From the NCBI RefSeq assembly GCF_902635505.1, contig NC_045427.1, positions 56,818,539-56,882,538 on the forward strand: 64,000 bases of DNA. The letters are read 5' to 3'. Origin of the DNA: Sarcophilus harrisii. Lineage: Eukaryota > Chordata > Mammalia > Dasyuromorphia > Dasyuridae. Of the stretch, positions 43,407 to 54,120 are shown piece after piece; the stretch's first letter is position 1, and every line of letters starts with the position of its first letter. The notes under the pieces are model-generated. The model was not told the DNA's origin and made no database searches. It saw only the letters and a list, made by a program, of their open reading frames with translations. A program made the translations under genes and the position numbers.

Positions 43407-44087
43407 TTTTTCTTTTTTTCTTTCTTTCTTTCTTTCTTTTTTTTTTATATATTTTTATTTACAAGTTATATGCATAGGTAATTTTACAGAATTGACAATT
43501 GCCAAACTTTTTGTTCCAATTTTTCCCCTCGTTCCCCCCATCCCCTCCGCCCGATAGCAGGTTGACCAATACATGTTAAATATGTTAAAGTATAAATTAA
43601 ATACATTATTAGTATACATGTCCTAACAGTTATTTTGCTGTACAAAAAGAATCAGACTTTGAAATAGTGTATTATTAACCTGTGAAGGAAATCAAAAATG
43701 CAGGTGGACAAAAATAGAAGGATTGGGAATTCTATGTAATGATTCTTAGTCATCTCCCAGAGTTTTTTCGCTGGGTGTAGCTGGTTCAATTCATTACTGC
43801 TCTATTAGAACTGATTTGGTTCATCTCATTATTGAAGAGGGTCATGTCCATCAGAATTGATCATCATATAGTATTGTTGTTGAAGTATACAATGATCTTC
43901 TGGTCCTGCTCATTTCACTCAGCATTAGTTCATGTAAATCTTTCCAGGCCTTTCTGAAATCATCCTTCTGGTCATTTCTTACAGAAAAATAATATTCCAC
44001 AACATTCATATACCACAATTTATTCAGCCATTCTCCAGTTAATGGGCATCCACTCAGTTTCCAGTTTCTGGCCACTACAAAGAGGGC
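43407..44087 (-). mobile_element. 681-bp L1 3' end with exact duplication
   Basis: Tail (TTTC)n/T at 43407-43446, L1 3' UTR and ORF2 C-terminus on the minus strand (AALFVVARNWKLSGCPLTGE, WLNKLWYMNVVEYYFSVRND). 15-bp duplication 'tgcttggctgaattt' at 43392-43406 and 44088-44102. Same subfamily as 17041 and 57884 by its 3' UTR differences ('ggacaaaaatagaaggattg'). Confidence 0.9.
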
Positions 44088-44174
44088 TGCTTGGCTGAAT
44101 TTAATGATTTTGGGAGATAACCTCAAAATCTAGGGCTGAGAGTAGGCTTAGAGAGTAGGAAGAAGTGATGGGGG

Positions 44175-44375
44175 AGATTTATTAAGCATTTACTTTATGT
44201 GGGTTATTGTGCTAAAGCATTTCACAAATATCTCATTTGATTCTGTTATCCCCATTTTACAGCTAAGGAAACTGAGGCAGGCAGTGGTTAAGAGACTTGT
44301 CCAGAATCACACAGCTAGGAAGTATTTGAGAACATAATTGGACCCAGTTATTTTGACTCCAGGCCCAGGAGAGTG
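44175..44375 (-). repeat. MIR-like CORE-SINE (minus)
   Basis: 'attaagcatttactttatgt', 'ttatccccattttacagcta', 'aatcacacagctaggaagta' and 'gactccaggcccagg' in order. Confidence 0.65.
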
Positions 44376-45399
44376 GCAGTGAAGGGATTGGAGTAAGGGG
44401 GAAAAATTGAAAATCAATTGGAGGGTTCTTTGGTGGATTGCTCCTTCAGATCTGACCAGAGGTGATATGCCCATTGAATGGCTCTTGGAGTTATACCCTT
44501 AGGAATAGTGACCTTGTGGTGTAGAAGTGCACCTTTAGCTCATTGTTTCCAGTTCTCGCCACCAAAGGTTGGTTTTACTTGGCCTGGATAGGTCACCTTC
44601 ACAGAGATATGCCAGGTAGGAGGCTAGAACATTAGCGGTTCAGCTTGCAGACCTTGTTCTACTCAAGAGTCAACATTATGGATGATGGAATCAGTATTCA
44701 AAAAGATGTTGAAAGTTAGATGGTTCATTGGATGGGGGAGAGGTAGGATATATTCAGAAATAAAGATTTAAAGAAACAACAAAGCTTTTTTCACCCTTTA
44801 AATTAAAAAAAATCCAGACAGACTAGAAGGTGGATTGAATCTATTAATTTGAAATTTATTAGAGATACATGTGAAATTTTACATTTGCATGAAAAAAAAT
44901 AAAATTTACGAGAAAAGGTATAATCTCATTTCTTTATGTCCTAGCCATGTTCATATGAAAATTTGAGTGTATTAAGAAAATGTGCCTCCCTTCATTACAG
45001 ATGATGGGAACAGTGCATATGGAATATTTTATATTCTATCAGATTGTCAATGTTTTGGTTTTGCTGGATTGTGCTTTTCTTTCTTAAAAAAATTTTTTTA
45101 AACAAAGGGTGGTTTGCAAAGTATCTATTGGGGATAGGTAGATATATCTGGAAATGCAAGTGATAACAAAGGAAAAAAAAAATGATATAAGAACTTTGGT
45201 GAACTGAGAGCATACAGCTCAGAAAGTCCACAGCCAGGGAAGAGCTGGTTTTGAGCCTCTGCCTGGAGGATCGTAATCAGTGGAGAAAGAATATTGACCA
45301 ACAAATGTCCTTCTGCGGACAAGAGAGCAAGTGGATTGCTAACTGGGTCCCATGAATATTGCTGGCAGGACTTTGGGATGGTTATCCTGAAGAAGAAAA
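44376..45399. other. Intron segment, no feature
   Basis: A-rich around 44760-44920. No gene or clear repeat. Confidence 0.4.
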
Positions 45400-48060
45400 G
45401 ACTTAGGAATGGATGTGATCATGGTCTTCAGGTAGTGAAGGATGATCAGGGGTAGACGGTTTGGAGTTGTTCCCCTTAACCTGGAAGGGGCTGCAGGAGG
45501 TAGACTTAAGGGTGGACCTCAGGGAGCAAGCTCAGGCACGAGAGAGCTACCCACGGGGGGGTCATTTGACTTAAAAGGTGGAAGGGTCCCAATGGTAGAA
45601 GTCTGAGAAATAGGGTGACCATGGACCCGAAATTCCACTGAGAGCTTCCAAAGCCCTTTCCACTCCAAGGTTGGGTGACGTCACTTTTCATGCTCCATGT
45701 GCCTAGTTTTTGAGGTGCGTGTTACCTTTCCCCAGAAAGGGCACCAGGGCCGTGAGGGGAGCTTTCTGCCACTTTGTCAGCATTGTCGCTGCCCTGAGGG
45801 CCGGCCTCGATGGCACAGGCGGGGAAGAGCCGGGATCCACCATGTGAAGACATGGCCCAGCCTCAGCCCTCACCCTGTCTGGGCGCGGGGCCACCAACTC
45901 TCCCTGCAGACTGAGAGACAGGGACTCAAAGGTTTGCCACCTGCTTTCCCTGGGCCCTTCCCATTCTGCACCGTCCAGGGTGGGAAGGCCATGACAGGGA
46001 AGAATCATGAATCCTAGGGACAAGCCTCTACTGTGGAAGAGGCCCTGCCAGGGCTCCAGGAGACGGTTCTTGCCCCCCAAGACCCCTGTGTTACTTTGGG
46101 CTCTTTAACTCCCCACCTTACATAGGGTCGTAGATTGAGAATGGCAGGAGTCTTAGGGGTCACAGGTAAGGACCTGCCACTGCTCCGTGTGAGGTGACTT
46201 GCCCAGGGTCCCACAGGAGATGTCGGAGGCAGAAGTTGAACCCACACTCTCCTCCCTGCCCCAGGGCCTTTCTCTCTCCCATTGGTGTGTTAGCCCCTTG
46301 TCCCCATCCACCCCAAGGATGGCACTAGGAGGGGAAACTGCTAGAACTCCCTGGGAACAGGTTGGCTTGTTGAAGGCCCCGGCTCTCCTCCAGAATCAAA
46401 TGAGGGCGCAGTGCCCAGCACGCAGTAGGTGCCTTCTGATGTTCTGCTTCTGCCGCCCAGGGCCCTGCAGAAGGCCCACGTGGGGCCCTGAGGAGCCTGG
46501 CTCCTCTTGGTGAGGCTTTCCTGCTGCTGGCTCAGCCTGCGAAGTCCCAGCCTCCAGTCCAGGAGCACCCTGCATGACCTCAGCTCCCCTCACAGACCCG
46601 GAGTTGGGAGGCCAGGAGTGGGGAGAGAGACTTGGCCCGCGTTCCTCTGACCGGGGTCCCAGACCTCGATTTCCAGAGTGTTCTTTGTACAGTCAGAACC
46701 CCGGTGTTCTGCTGTGTCCTGGCAGATGGGAAGCGGCAGGTCGGGGGCTCCTGCTGGTCGCCTGGGATTTCTGAGATGGCTTAGCTCTTTGGAGAGCAGT
46801 AGAGGCTTTGGAGTGAGGGGCTGGCCTGGAACACTGAGGAGCTGGCCAGGCTCGCAGCAGCTGTTAGAGCTCAGCAATTCCAAAGGGCCATTCTCGCTGC
46901 AACTTCTCCGCTCCCCCTCCCCGAGGGAGCTGTGCCAGCAGTCTGCCTGCGCCCCTCGGATCTCCCCTCCCCTCCCCACTCTCTGCGGGCCCCAGAACTC
47001 TTGCCTTCTGCCCGGGCCTTTATGTGGGCCCCATCACTTCTGCTGCTTCACTTTAAGATTGGGCAGTGCCGGGTGCCCGGGAAAGCCTCAGGAGCCCGGG
47101 GCCTGGCACCCAGCTTTCTCCCATCTCCCCTAAACACCTGCCTCGGCTCCAGGCAGCCGGGAGCTCTTTCCTCGAGCACTTTGTGCTGTCATGGCTCCTT
47201 GGCCTCTGACCCTTGAGCCAGTTAGGGTCACCAGGCTTTGACCTTATGCCCTTCAGTCTGACCTGTTCACTTTACAGAGAACAAATTGCGGCCCCGAAGG
47301 GGCAATAATGAGCCCAAAGGCATGCAGGTAGGCACCTTTGCTGGGATTTGAACCTGGGCGGTATGGTAGAGAGAGGGAGCTGGCTCTGGAGTTGGAGGAC
47401 TTGGATTCAGATGCTGCCTCGGGGGCTCCCTCCCTGTGTCACTGTAGGCAAGTCACTTGGCCTCCCCAGGCCATAATTTCTTCACTGACAAAAGAGGGGG
47501 TTGGACAGAGGCCTCTGAGACTCCAGCCCTAGGCCTGGAGCCCATCACTACATCTAGGAGGGCATGGTGGGTGGCGTGTGGCCATTCCTGCTTCACCTAG
47601 TCCACCCCTGGGCAGAGAGGAGTCGGAAGAGAGCTGGTGTGGAAGAGGGCCAGCCAGGTGCTGGGGAACTGCTCTTAAGGGCATGTCCTCTGGAACAGAG
47701 AGGTCATGAATGGGGCACTCTGCCAGCCCTCTGTCCCAGCCCCAAAGGGCAGGGCTTCTCCTCCAGTGGGGGTGCCCTCCCGGGGAGCTGCAGGACAGGA
47801 CAAGCAAAGTCCAGGTTTCAGCCCTGCCTTATTGAACCTGGAGTTCAAAGCCAGCCTCAGATACGTGTGAGTTCTGTAGTCGTGGGCAAGTCACTCAACC
47901 TCTGTTTGCCTGTTTCCTTAGCTGTAAGGTGGGAATAATAATAGCACTCACTTCACAGGGCTGCTCTGAGAATCAAATAAGATCATAAGAGTAAAAGTAT
48001 CCCGGGCCTGGCACACAGTAGGCACTATATAAATGCTTATAACCTCTTCCCTCCAACCCC
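45400..48060. promoter_or_regulatory. GC-rich intronic block, candidate regulatory
   Basis: The most GC-rich part of intron 1 away from the promoter. A full palindromic CRE (TGACGTCA) lies at 45676-45683. Reading frames of up to 151 codons occur on both strands but overlap each other and show no domain. SINEs inside: 46130-46260 (minus), 47240-47357 (minus, ends 'gggatttgaacctgg'), 47365-47530 (plus) and 47835-48045 (plus, MAR type, tail 'cctggcacacagtaggcact'). Confidence 0.35.
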
Positions 48061-48264
48061 TTTCCCTTGAACTCAGACTCCGTTCGGCATTTTGGGACAC
48101 ATAAGTATTTAAAAACATAACTGCCTCAGCCAGAGGGTCCTCTGTGAGGAAAGGACTTTGCTTAATGTCTCTTTTCACCCTGATCCTTTGCCCCACACTG
48201 TCCCTGTTTACTGAATGCAGGCACTCAAGATGTGACTCTGTGCGTGTTTTTCATTGTAAATGCA

Positions 48265-48700
48265 ACTTAGATGTGGGAGGGACTTTGGAGGTGATGTGTC
48301 TTTTTGCAAACAAAGAAACTGAGGCCCAGTGAAATTAAATTACTTGCCCAAAATCACCCTAAATGTACTGAACAACCGAGTCTAGATTTTAATGAACCCA
48401 GATTCTTTACTCAAAATCCAGTGCTCATCTGGGGAATGAATTCCCTTTCCCATTGCCTTTATTAGGGCAGTCCTTTGAGGCAAGGACCCCTTTTTAAAAA
48501 CAAAAATCAGTATGATTTAGTGAAAAAAGTGTAGCAGTAGCAGTCAGCGAACCTGAGTTTGGGGCCTAGTTTTGATCAAGGCCTGGAAGGGCAAGTCATG
48601 GTCCCTCTCGGTCTTGGATTATTTCTCTGTGAATTAGAACAATAGGTCTAGATCATCCTAAAAGGGCATTTTCATCAACTTTTAACTCCTGCATCCTCTT
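48265..48700. repeat. Two MIR-like SINEs in opposite orientation
   Basis: 48265-48435 minus ('gtgggagggactttggagg', 'acaaagaaactgaggcccag', 'ttacttgcccaaaatcacc') and 48510-48670 plus ('gtagcagtagcagtcagcg', 'gggcaagtcatggtccctct'). Confidence 0.5.
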
Positions 48701-49969
48701 TTCCTGTGAGGTGATAATCCCCTAAAGAAGTCAACAGAGCTGAGAAACTTGGGTAGGAAATTTAGGAGGCAAAGTGTGGGGAGCAGTTCTGAAGAGTAAT
48801 CCTTTCTACCTGACTGATTTTCATACAGAGAGCCCAGGACTCAGATGTCCCTTCCTGTTAAGGACTGTGCTGCAAAAAGATAGTTCCTCTTCTTCCAGGC
48901 ATGGTGTGTGGTTGATCGTGGTCTCTGCAGCTTGTTGCCATGTATTATCCTAGGAAACTTGGTCTCTGGGGCACGATCCCCACCTCTGGACCCAGTGATT
49001 GCCCACCAAAGGAAAGAAGTGAGAAGTGGATCATCAGAGCAGTCCCACTGTGAGTGAGTGATCCAAGGAGCTTGTCCACTGAAGCCAACTCTGAAGAGCA
49101 GATTTAAAGCTTCCAAAAATATTGGGCCCACTTTCCCCCACCTTGGGTCTTGCTCCAAATGTTGTGTAGCTGGCTGAACGCTCCAGCTGTTACCCAACAC
49201 AAACCTGGCTCAAGACCTCTCCCAGGGAGCTCCAGAGCCTATGTAAATGTGCTTCTTGGCCAGTGTGTCCTGTCATTACTTCACATATGGTCAGTCTCTT
49301 CAGCTAAGGCTAAACGTCCTATAGGTATGGAAGAGCCCTTGCGGGCCTCCGTGGTTCCTGCCCACCAGTCCATAGCAGGTAGGACGGGCTCTGTACACAG
49401 AGGCTAGGACTGAAGAGCTACAATTTTCTTCAGAGGTGATTTGGCTAGAGATCCCATCTGGCTGGCAGTTAGGGGCTATTGAGTTCCTTTGGGACAGCTT
49501 CCAAATCAGAAACTTCTATGAGAGAGTTCTCTTCCTGCCCCCTTTCTCTCTTTAATTTGCATCCTCCCCAGTTGCGAAATTTAGGGGTGGCTCGATCAGT
49601 ATCTGCCCTGATCTCCCCTCCCGTTATCTCAGTATTTAAAAGCAACAACAAAACATTGATCATTCTTATTCTCAAGACCAAGGATGAAGCATGCTACTCC
49701 CTTCATCTCCACAGAGATGTGATGGATCAATATTCAGAAGGTGACATGTTTTTGGATGGAACATTTTTTTTTTTTTGCTTGATTTTGCATATTTGTTACA
49801 AGGATTGCTCAGTGGTAGAAGGGAGTAACGGTAAATGCTCTTTAGTTGAATAAAGTAATTAAAAATTAAAAGCATGTTTTGTTTTGTTTTTTTACAGTTA
49901 GGCACCTCCATTATTTATTTAATTTATTTAGCATCTTTTAGTGATGAGAAGCTCCTCACTTTATTTATT
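48701..49969. other. Intron segment, no feature
   Basis: Unique-looking, with poly(T) at about 49765-49776. No exon recognised. Confidence 0.4.
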
Positions 49970-50120
49970 TAGCTAGATAGCTAGTTGAGGCAATTGGGGT
50001 TAAGTGACATGCACAGGTCCACATGGCTAGGAAGCATTAAGCGTCTAAGACTGGATTTGAACTCGGGTCCTCCTGACTTCAAAGCATGTGCTCTATCCAT
50101 TATGCCCCCTAGCTGCCCCA
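49970..50120 (-). mobile_element. tRNA-derived marsupial SINE (minus)
   Basis: Reverse complement of the family at 3043-3203: 'gaggcaattggggttaagtg', 'acatggctaggaagcattaa', 'atttgaactcgggtcctcct', 'tgctctatccattatgcccc', 'ctagctgcccc'. Confidence 0.8.
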
Positions 50121-50187
50121 CCACCTCCATTCTTAACAACAGTAATGATGCCATACCTGACACTGAAATAAGACTGTAAGGTCTGCA

Positions 50188-50271
50188 AAGTGTGTGTGTG
50201 CATGCATGTATGTGGTGCATATAGGTATGTGTGGGTGAATGTAAAGTATATGTGTACACGTGTGCATATAT

Positions 50272-50317
<46 letters not shown>

Positions 50318-50325
50318 CTACACAT
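50188..50325 (+). repeat. TG/TATG microsatellite
   Basis: Interrupted TG-rich region with a pure (TG)n run at about 50277-50315. It gives spurious His-Thr frames on the minus strand. Confidence 0.9.
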
Positions 50326-50334
50326 ATCCTCTTC

Positions 50335-50640
50335 CAGTCCTGTAGAGATGCTGTCATTACCTCCATGTTCCAAATGAGGAAACTGCAACTCATAGAATGT
50401 AAGTGACCCAGGGATATGGGCACTTGAACTTGAGTCTCTGCCACTAGTGTGTCTAGGACCTTTCCCACTCGGTCACAGAGTTAGAGCTGGAAAGGACTGC
50501 GGCTCTTCTCGTCTTAACGCCCTCATAGACACAGTGAAATTCAGACTGGAGATGAAGTGATCAGCCTTGCTCTGGCTTGAGAGATGGCAGGGCTGGCCTT
50601 GAACCCGGGGCTCGTGTTCCTCAGGGTTCTCTTCCCCCAG
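50335..50640 (-). repeat. Two MIR-like SINE pieces (minus)
   Basis: 50335-50465 ('ccaaatgaggaaactgcaac', 'acttgaacttgagtctctgc') and 50468-50635 ('cacagagttagagctggaaa', 'ccttgaacccggggctcgtg'). Confidence 0.5.
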
Positions 50641-52215
50641 ACTACTTGGGAAGAAGTCCTGGTCTGCAACAGTGCCAGACCCCTCTCAGGAAGAAGCAAG
50701 AAGGACCTAAGCAGTGGGAAGTAAAGGAAGCCAGATTCTGAACTCCCTGCCCAGATTTCCCCCTTTGGTTTGTGCCTTTCAGGCATAGGTGAGGAGGGGA
50801 TGATAGGTGCCACCTCGGGCCTAGGGAGCTGTTCTTGGAACTTGCCCTGGGTGTAGTAGTAACCAGTTCTGCCCCTCCCTGCTGGCACAGACAGTCCTTC
50901 ACACCACCCCTCTGACTGTCACACAGGCAATTTCCCCATAGGATGGAGGAGATGCCTTTATTCCCTACACATTCTTGTGCGCAGGCTCCCACACCTTGGG
51001 ACTGGGTGTTCCTTGTAGCTCAGGTGGTAATTGGGATGGCTCTTTTACTACCCACTGTACTTCAGTTACCTCCCAACCTCTTGGGTCAGAGTTCAGAAAC
51101 TCCAAGTCAGGGGAGGGAGGTAGTGGCTCTTGGAGAGAGTTGGAACAACGAGAAAGCAGGAATGTGATGGAAATGGAGAGAAAGGGGAATGAAGTTGGAA
51201 GGAAAAGGAGAAGCAGAAGATGAAGTTTCAAGGGGCTTTTAAGGAATGGGCTCAGGGAGGGGTTTTGGCTCTAATAATGGATCTCTCCTGGAAGAGCTGG
51301 CTTCTAGGTCTTCCCTGTTAGAAACCTGAGTGTAATTAGCAGGCCATTCACTGATTGCCGGCAGAGTACGAGGCACTGGCTTGTGCCATTTGGAGTCAAT
51401 GTGACCTGGCTTCTTTGCAGGTGACCCATCCCTTAGGGTCAGAGACCTTGTATGAGCTCCGGAGCATCCCCCCCAGCATTGACCTGAGGCTCCCTTTCAT
51501 GGCAGCTTATACCAATTTTCCATACTCCTCACCTCTCTTAATATATCCTATAATGTGAAATAAAATGCCCAATGCAGTGACCAAAGAATGAGAACTCAGT
51601 GTCCTCTCCAACAAGGGCTGTGCTGGCTCTGCTCTGTGCCAAATGAAACCTAGTAATGTGCAGGCAGAGGTGCCAAGGGCTGTTTCCAGGTTTTTCCAAA
51701 GGCTCATCAGCCCCAGCCAATCCTGGGGCTTCCCACTGAGCAAGTGTTGGGCCTGCTGTGTTCAGAGTCCTATAGACAGAAAACCCAGAAAGCTCCATGT
51801 GAGAGGGAGGCTCAGTCCCTAAGCTCTGCCCTGTCTGACCCTTTGCTCCCCTCCAACCACCTCTTCTTTGCTTTGGCATTTTCTCAGCTGGCTTGAGCAG
51901 CTGTTCAGCTCTCAACTTCCCTCCTCTTTACCTATTCCCTGACAGAAAGACGGGGCCAGGACTGTCTCATGGGGCATGGAGTAAGGCAAATAACTCTCTG
52001 AAACCCTCTTCCTCCTGGCTTCTGTGCCAAAAGCTGTCATAGGAGGTGTCACATCAGAGGGCAGAGGTTATATGGGGTAAATTACCATACCGTAGGGATA
52101 CATCTGAATGCCAAATTTGACAAGTAGGAAAGAACTCTCAGCTGGGTTTTCAGTTTCCTTAACTACAGAGCAGGATGGTACAGGGGTAGACTGATAATAA
52201 TAATTAATCATAGAA
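50641..52215. other. Low-repeat intron segment
   Basis: About 1.6 kb with no repeat and no recognisable exon. Frames of 70-125 codons on both strands overlap and lack domains. Confidence 0.4.
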
Positions 52216-52640
52216 TGATGAGAAGTAAAATGGCAGAACAGATAGAAGGCTAGACTGGGAACCAAGTAGGAGAAGATAAATCCTGCTTTTCTATCCTTTA
52301 ATAACCACATAACCATGGGCAAGCCATTTAACTCTTACGTGCCTCAAGTAACTCTGACTGAAGTAGTTGGAGAGCTGCTCTCAGGTTTGGTAGAGCACTG
52401 TCCACAAACTACCCAGTGAAATGACAGATTTGGATTAATTTTTTTTTTTTTAATCATAAACTGTTGAAGGAGAAAGGACCTTTAGAGATCATTTAATGCA
52501 AGCTGCTCATTTTACAGATTAGTAAATTTAGGCAAATTACTTGGTCTCTATGGGCCTCTACATCATACAACTAACAAGTTTAAGAACCAGGCTTTTATCC
52601 TCATCCCAAGGTCTTCTCATCCCAAATCCAATACTTTTTT
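52216..52640. repeat. SINE pair
   Basis: 52220-52345 plus ('accataaccatgggcaagcc') and 52455-52640 minus ('ggagaaaggacctttagaga', 'gctcattttacagattagta'). Both MIR-like and degraded. Confidence 0.5.
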
Positions 52641-52839
52641 CTCTTTCCAGTACTCTTTCACTCTCCTGGTGTTTGTAAAGACCACTCTCCTTTCTTTTGA
52701 GAGGAGTAGAATTAGGTATCTAGTCAACTCCATGCCTCAAAATGGTGATCTAAATTGTAGATGGAACATTATTCACACACATGAAATCTTTTAGTGACAG
52801 TACGGTTATGTATTTCCAATAAGTATTATATAAATTATA

Positions 52840-53330
52840 GATAAATGGAGATGTATCCAGAATTGCATGCATGTTTGGAAAACATTTTTTGTGAGTACGT
52901 AGGTCAAGTTGAGCCTTGAAGAATGGATAGGTCTTTGGTCAGATTGAGAAAAAGGGAAGAATTATTAGAAGCAAAGGAAATAACCCAAGTATAAACATGT
53001 TGTCAGGAATAGTATCATATATTTGAGGGCCAAAGAGCAAAGAGACTGACTTGGCTAGAGTAGAAGACTTTGAGAAATCTTGGCACATCAGATATTGGAT
53101 AGGTCTTGGTTGTTGGATAGGTAAAATAAATCTTAAGCACCAAACCAAGGAGTTTCAATTTCATTCTGTAATCAGTAGGTAGCTGTAGAAGTTTTTTAAG
53201 TAGGAGAATGGGTTAATAAAAAGGATGTTTAAAGAAAATCAGCATGCATGAGAGTACTTGGAAGGAGGATAATAGAGGCCTGGAAGCCTGTGCAGGGATT
53301 GTGGAAATTGTACTGACATGGAGTGATGGT
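52840..53330 (+). repeat. Inner part of the old dispersed repeat
   Basis: 'tgagccttgaagaatggata', 'gagactgacttggctagagt', 'accaaggagtttcaatttca', 'ggaggataatagaggcctgg' give the downstream section of the same family whose start is seen elsewhere, and imply a full length above 700 bp. Confidence 0.45.
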
Positions 53331-53389
53331 GGGCTAGGGTATGTGGGTATTGGGAGAATGGAAAAGAAATGATAGTCAGGTCAAGAAAA

Positions 53390-54120
53390 TAAGTTCTTAA
53401 GTTTCTACTATGGATCAGGTACTAGGGATACAAGGAAAAGTAAAAGTCCTTGCTGTCAAGAAGCTCCCAATCTAGTTATAATAATAATATCAAGCATTTA
53501 TATAATACCTACTATGGTCCAGGCACTTTGGTAAGTGTTTTATAAATATCTTATTTGATCTTCACAGCAACCCTTCTACTGTTATCTCCATTTTACAGAT
53601 GAGGAAACTGAGGCAAACAAGTTGAATAATATCCTTAGGTCTTAACAACTAGTAAATGTCTGTGAGGCCCCATTTGAACTCATCTTTCTGTCTTCAGCCT
53701 TAGTACCCTATCTACTGCCCCACCTAGTTGCCTACTAGGAGACAGAACTTGCAAACAACTATTTGCAAACATATATATAGGATAAATTAGACATAACCTT
53801 AGAAAAAGTCATTAGCGTTAAGAGGGAATTGGAAAAGGCTTCTTGCCAAAGGTATGCTTTTCGTTGAGACTTGAAGGAAGACTGGCTTTGGAGATGACGA
53901 GGGAGAGAGTTGTAGACATAGGAGACAGCGGGCATGAAGGCCCAGACTTGGTAGATGGAGTACCCTGTGCAAGGATAAGCCAGGAGACCAATCACCAGAT
54001 TGTGGAGTGTAGAGAGGGGAGTAGCAAAGAGATTTTGAAGGAAAGATAAATCGGTGACTGAGTAGCTATAGGAAGGGAAGGAGTAAGCAAAGACAAAGCT
54101 TGCGCTTATAATGGACTTTT
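53390..54120 (+). repeat. Old dispersed repeat split by a CORE-SINE
   Basis: 53390-53475 is the start ('gtactagggatacaagg', 'ccttgctgtcaagaagctcc') and 53746-54120 the continuation ('tgcaaacaactatttgcaaa', 'cgttgagacttgaaggaaga', 'gagtgtagagaggggagtag'). The insert is the SINE at 53476-53745. Confidence 0.6.
53476..53745 (-). mobile_element. MIR-type CORE-SINE, near full length (minus)
   Basis: 'caagcatttatataatacct', 'ccaggcactttggtaagtgt', 'tctccattttacagatgagg', 'cccatttgaactcatctttc', 'ctgccccacctagttgcc': full tail-to-head order. Confidence 0.75.

Noticed and set aside
45697-47938. Several frames of 100-151 codons on both strands
   Set aside because: Mutually overlapping, no domains, and partly made of SINEs; explained by GC content.
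50130-50468. His-Thr-rich minus-strand frames
   Set aside because: Translation of the TG microsatellite.
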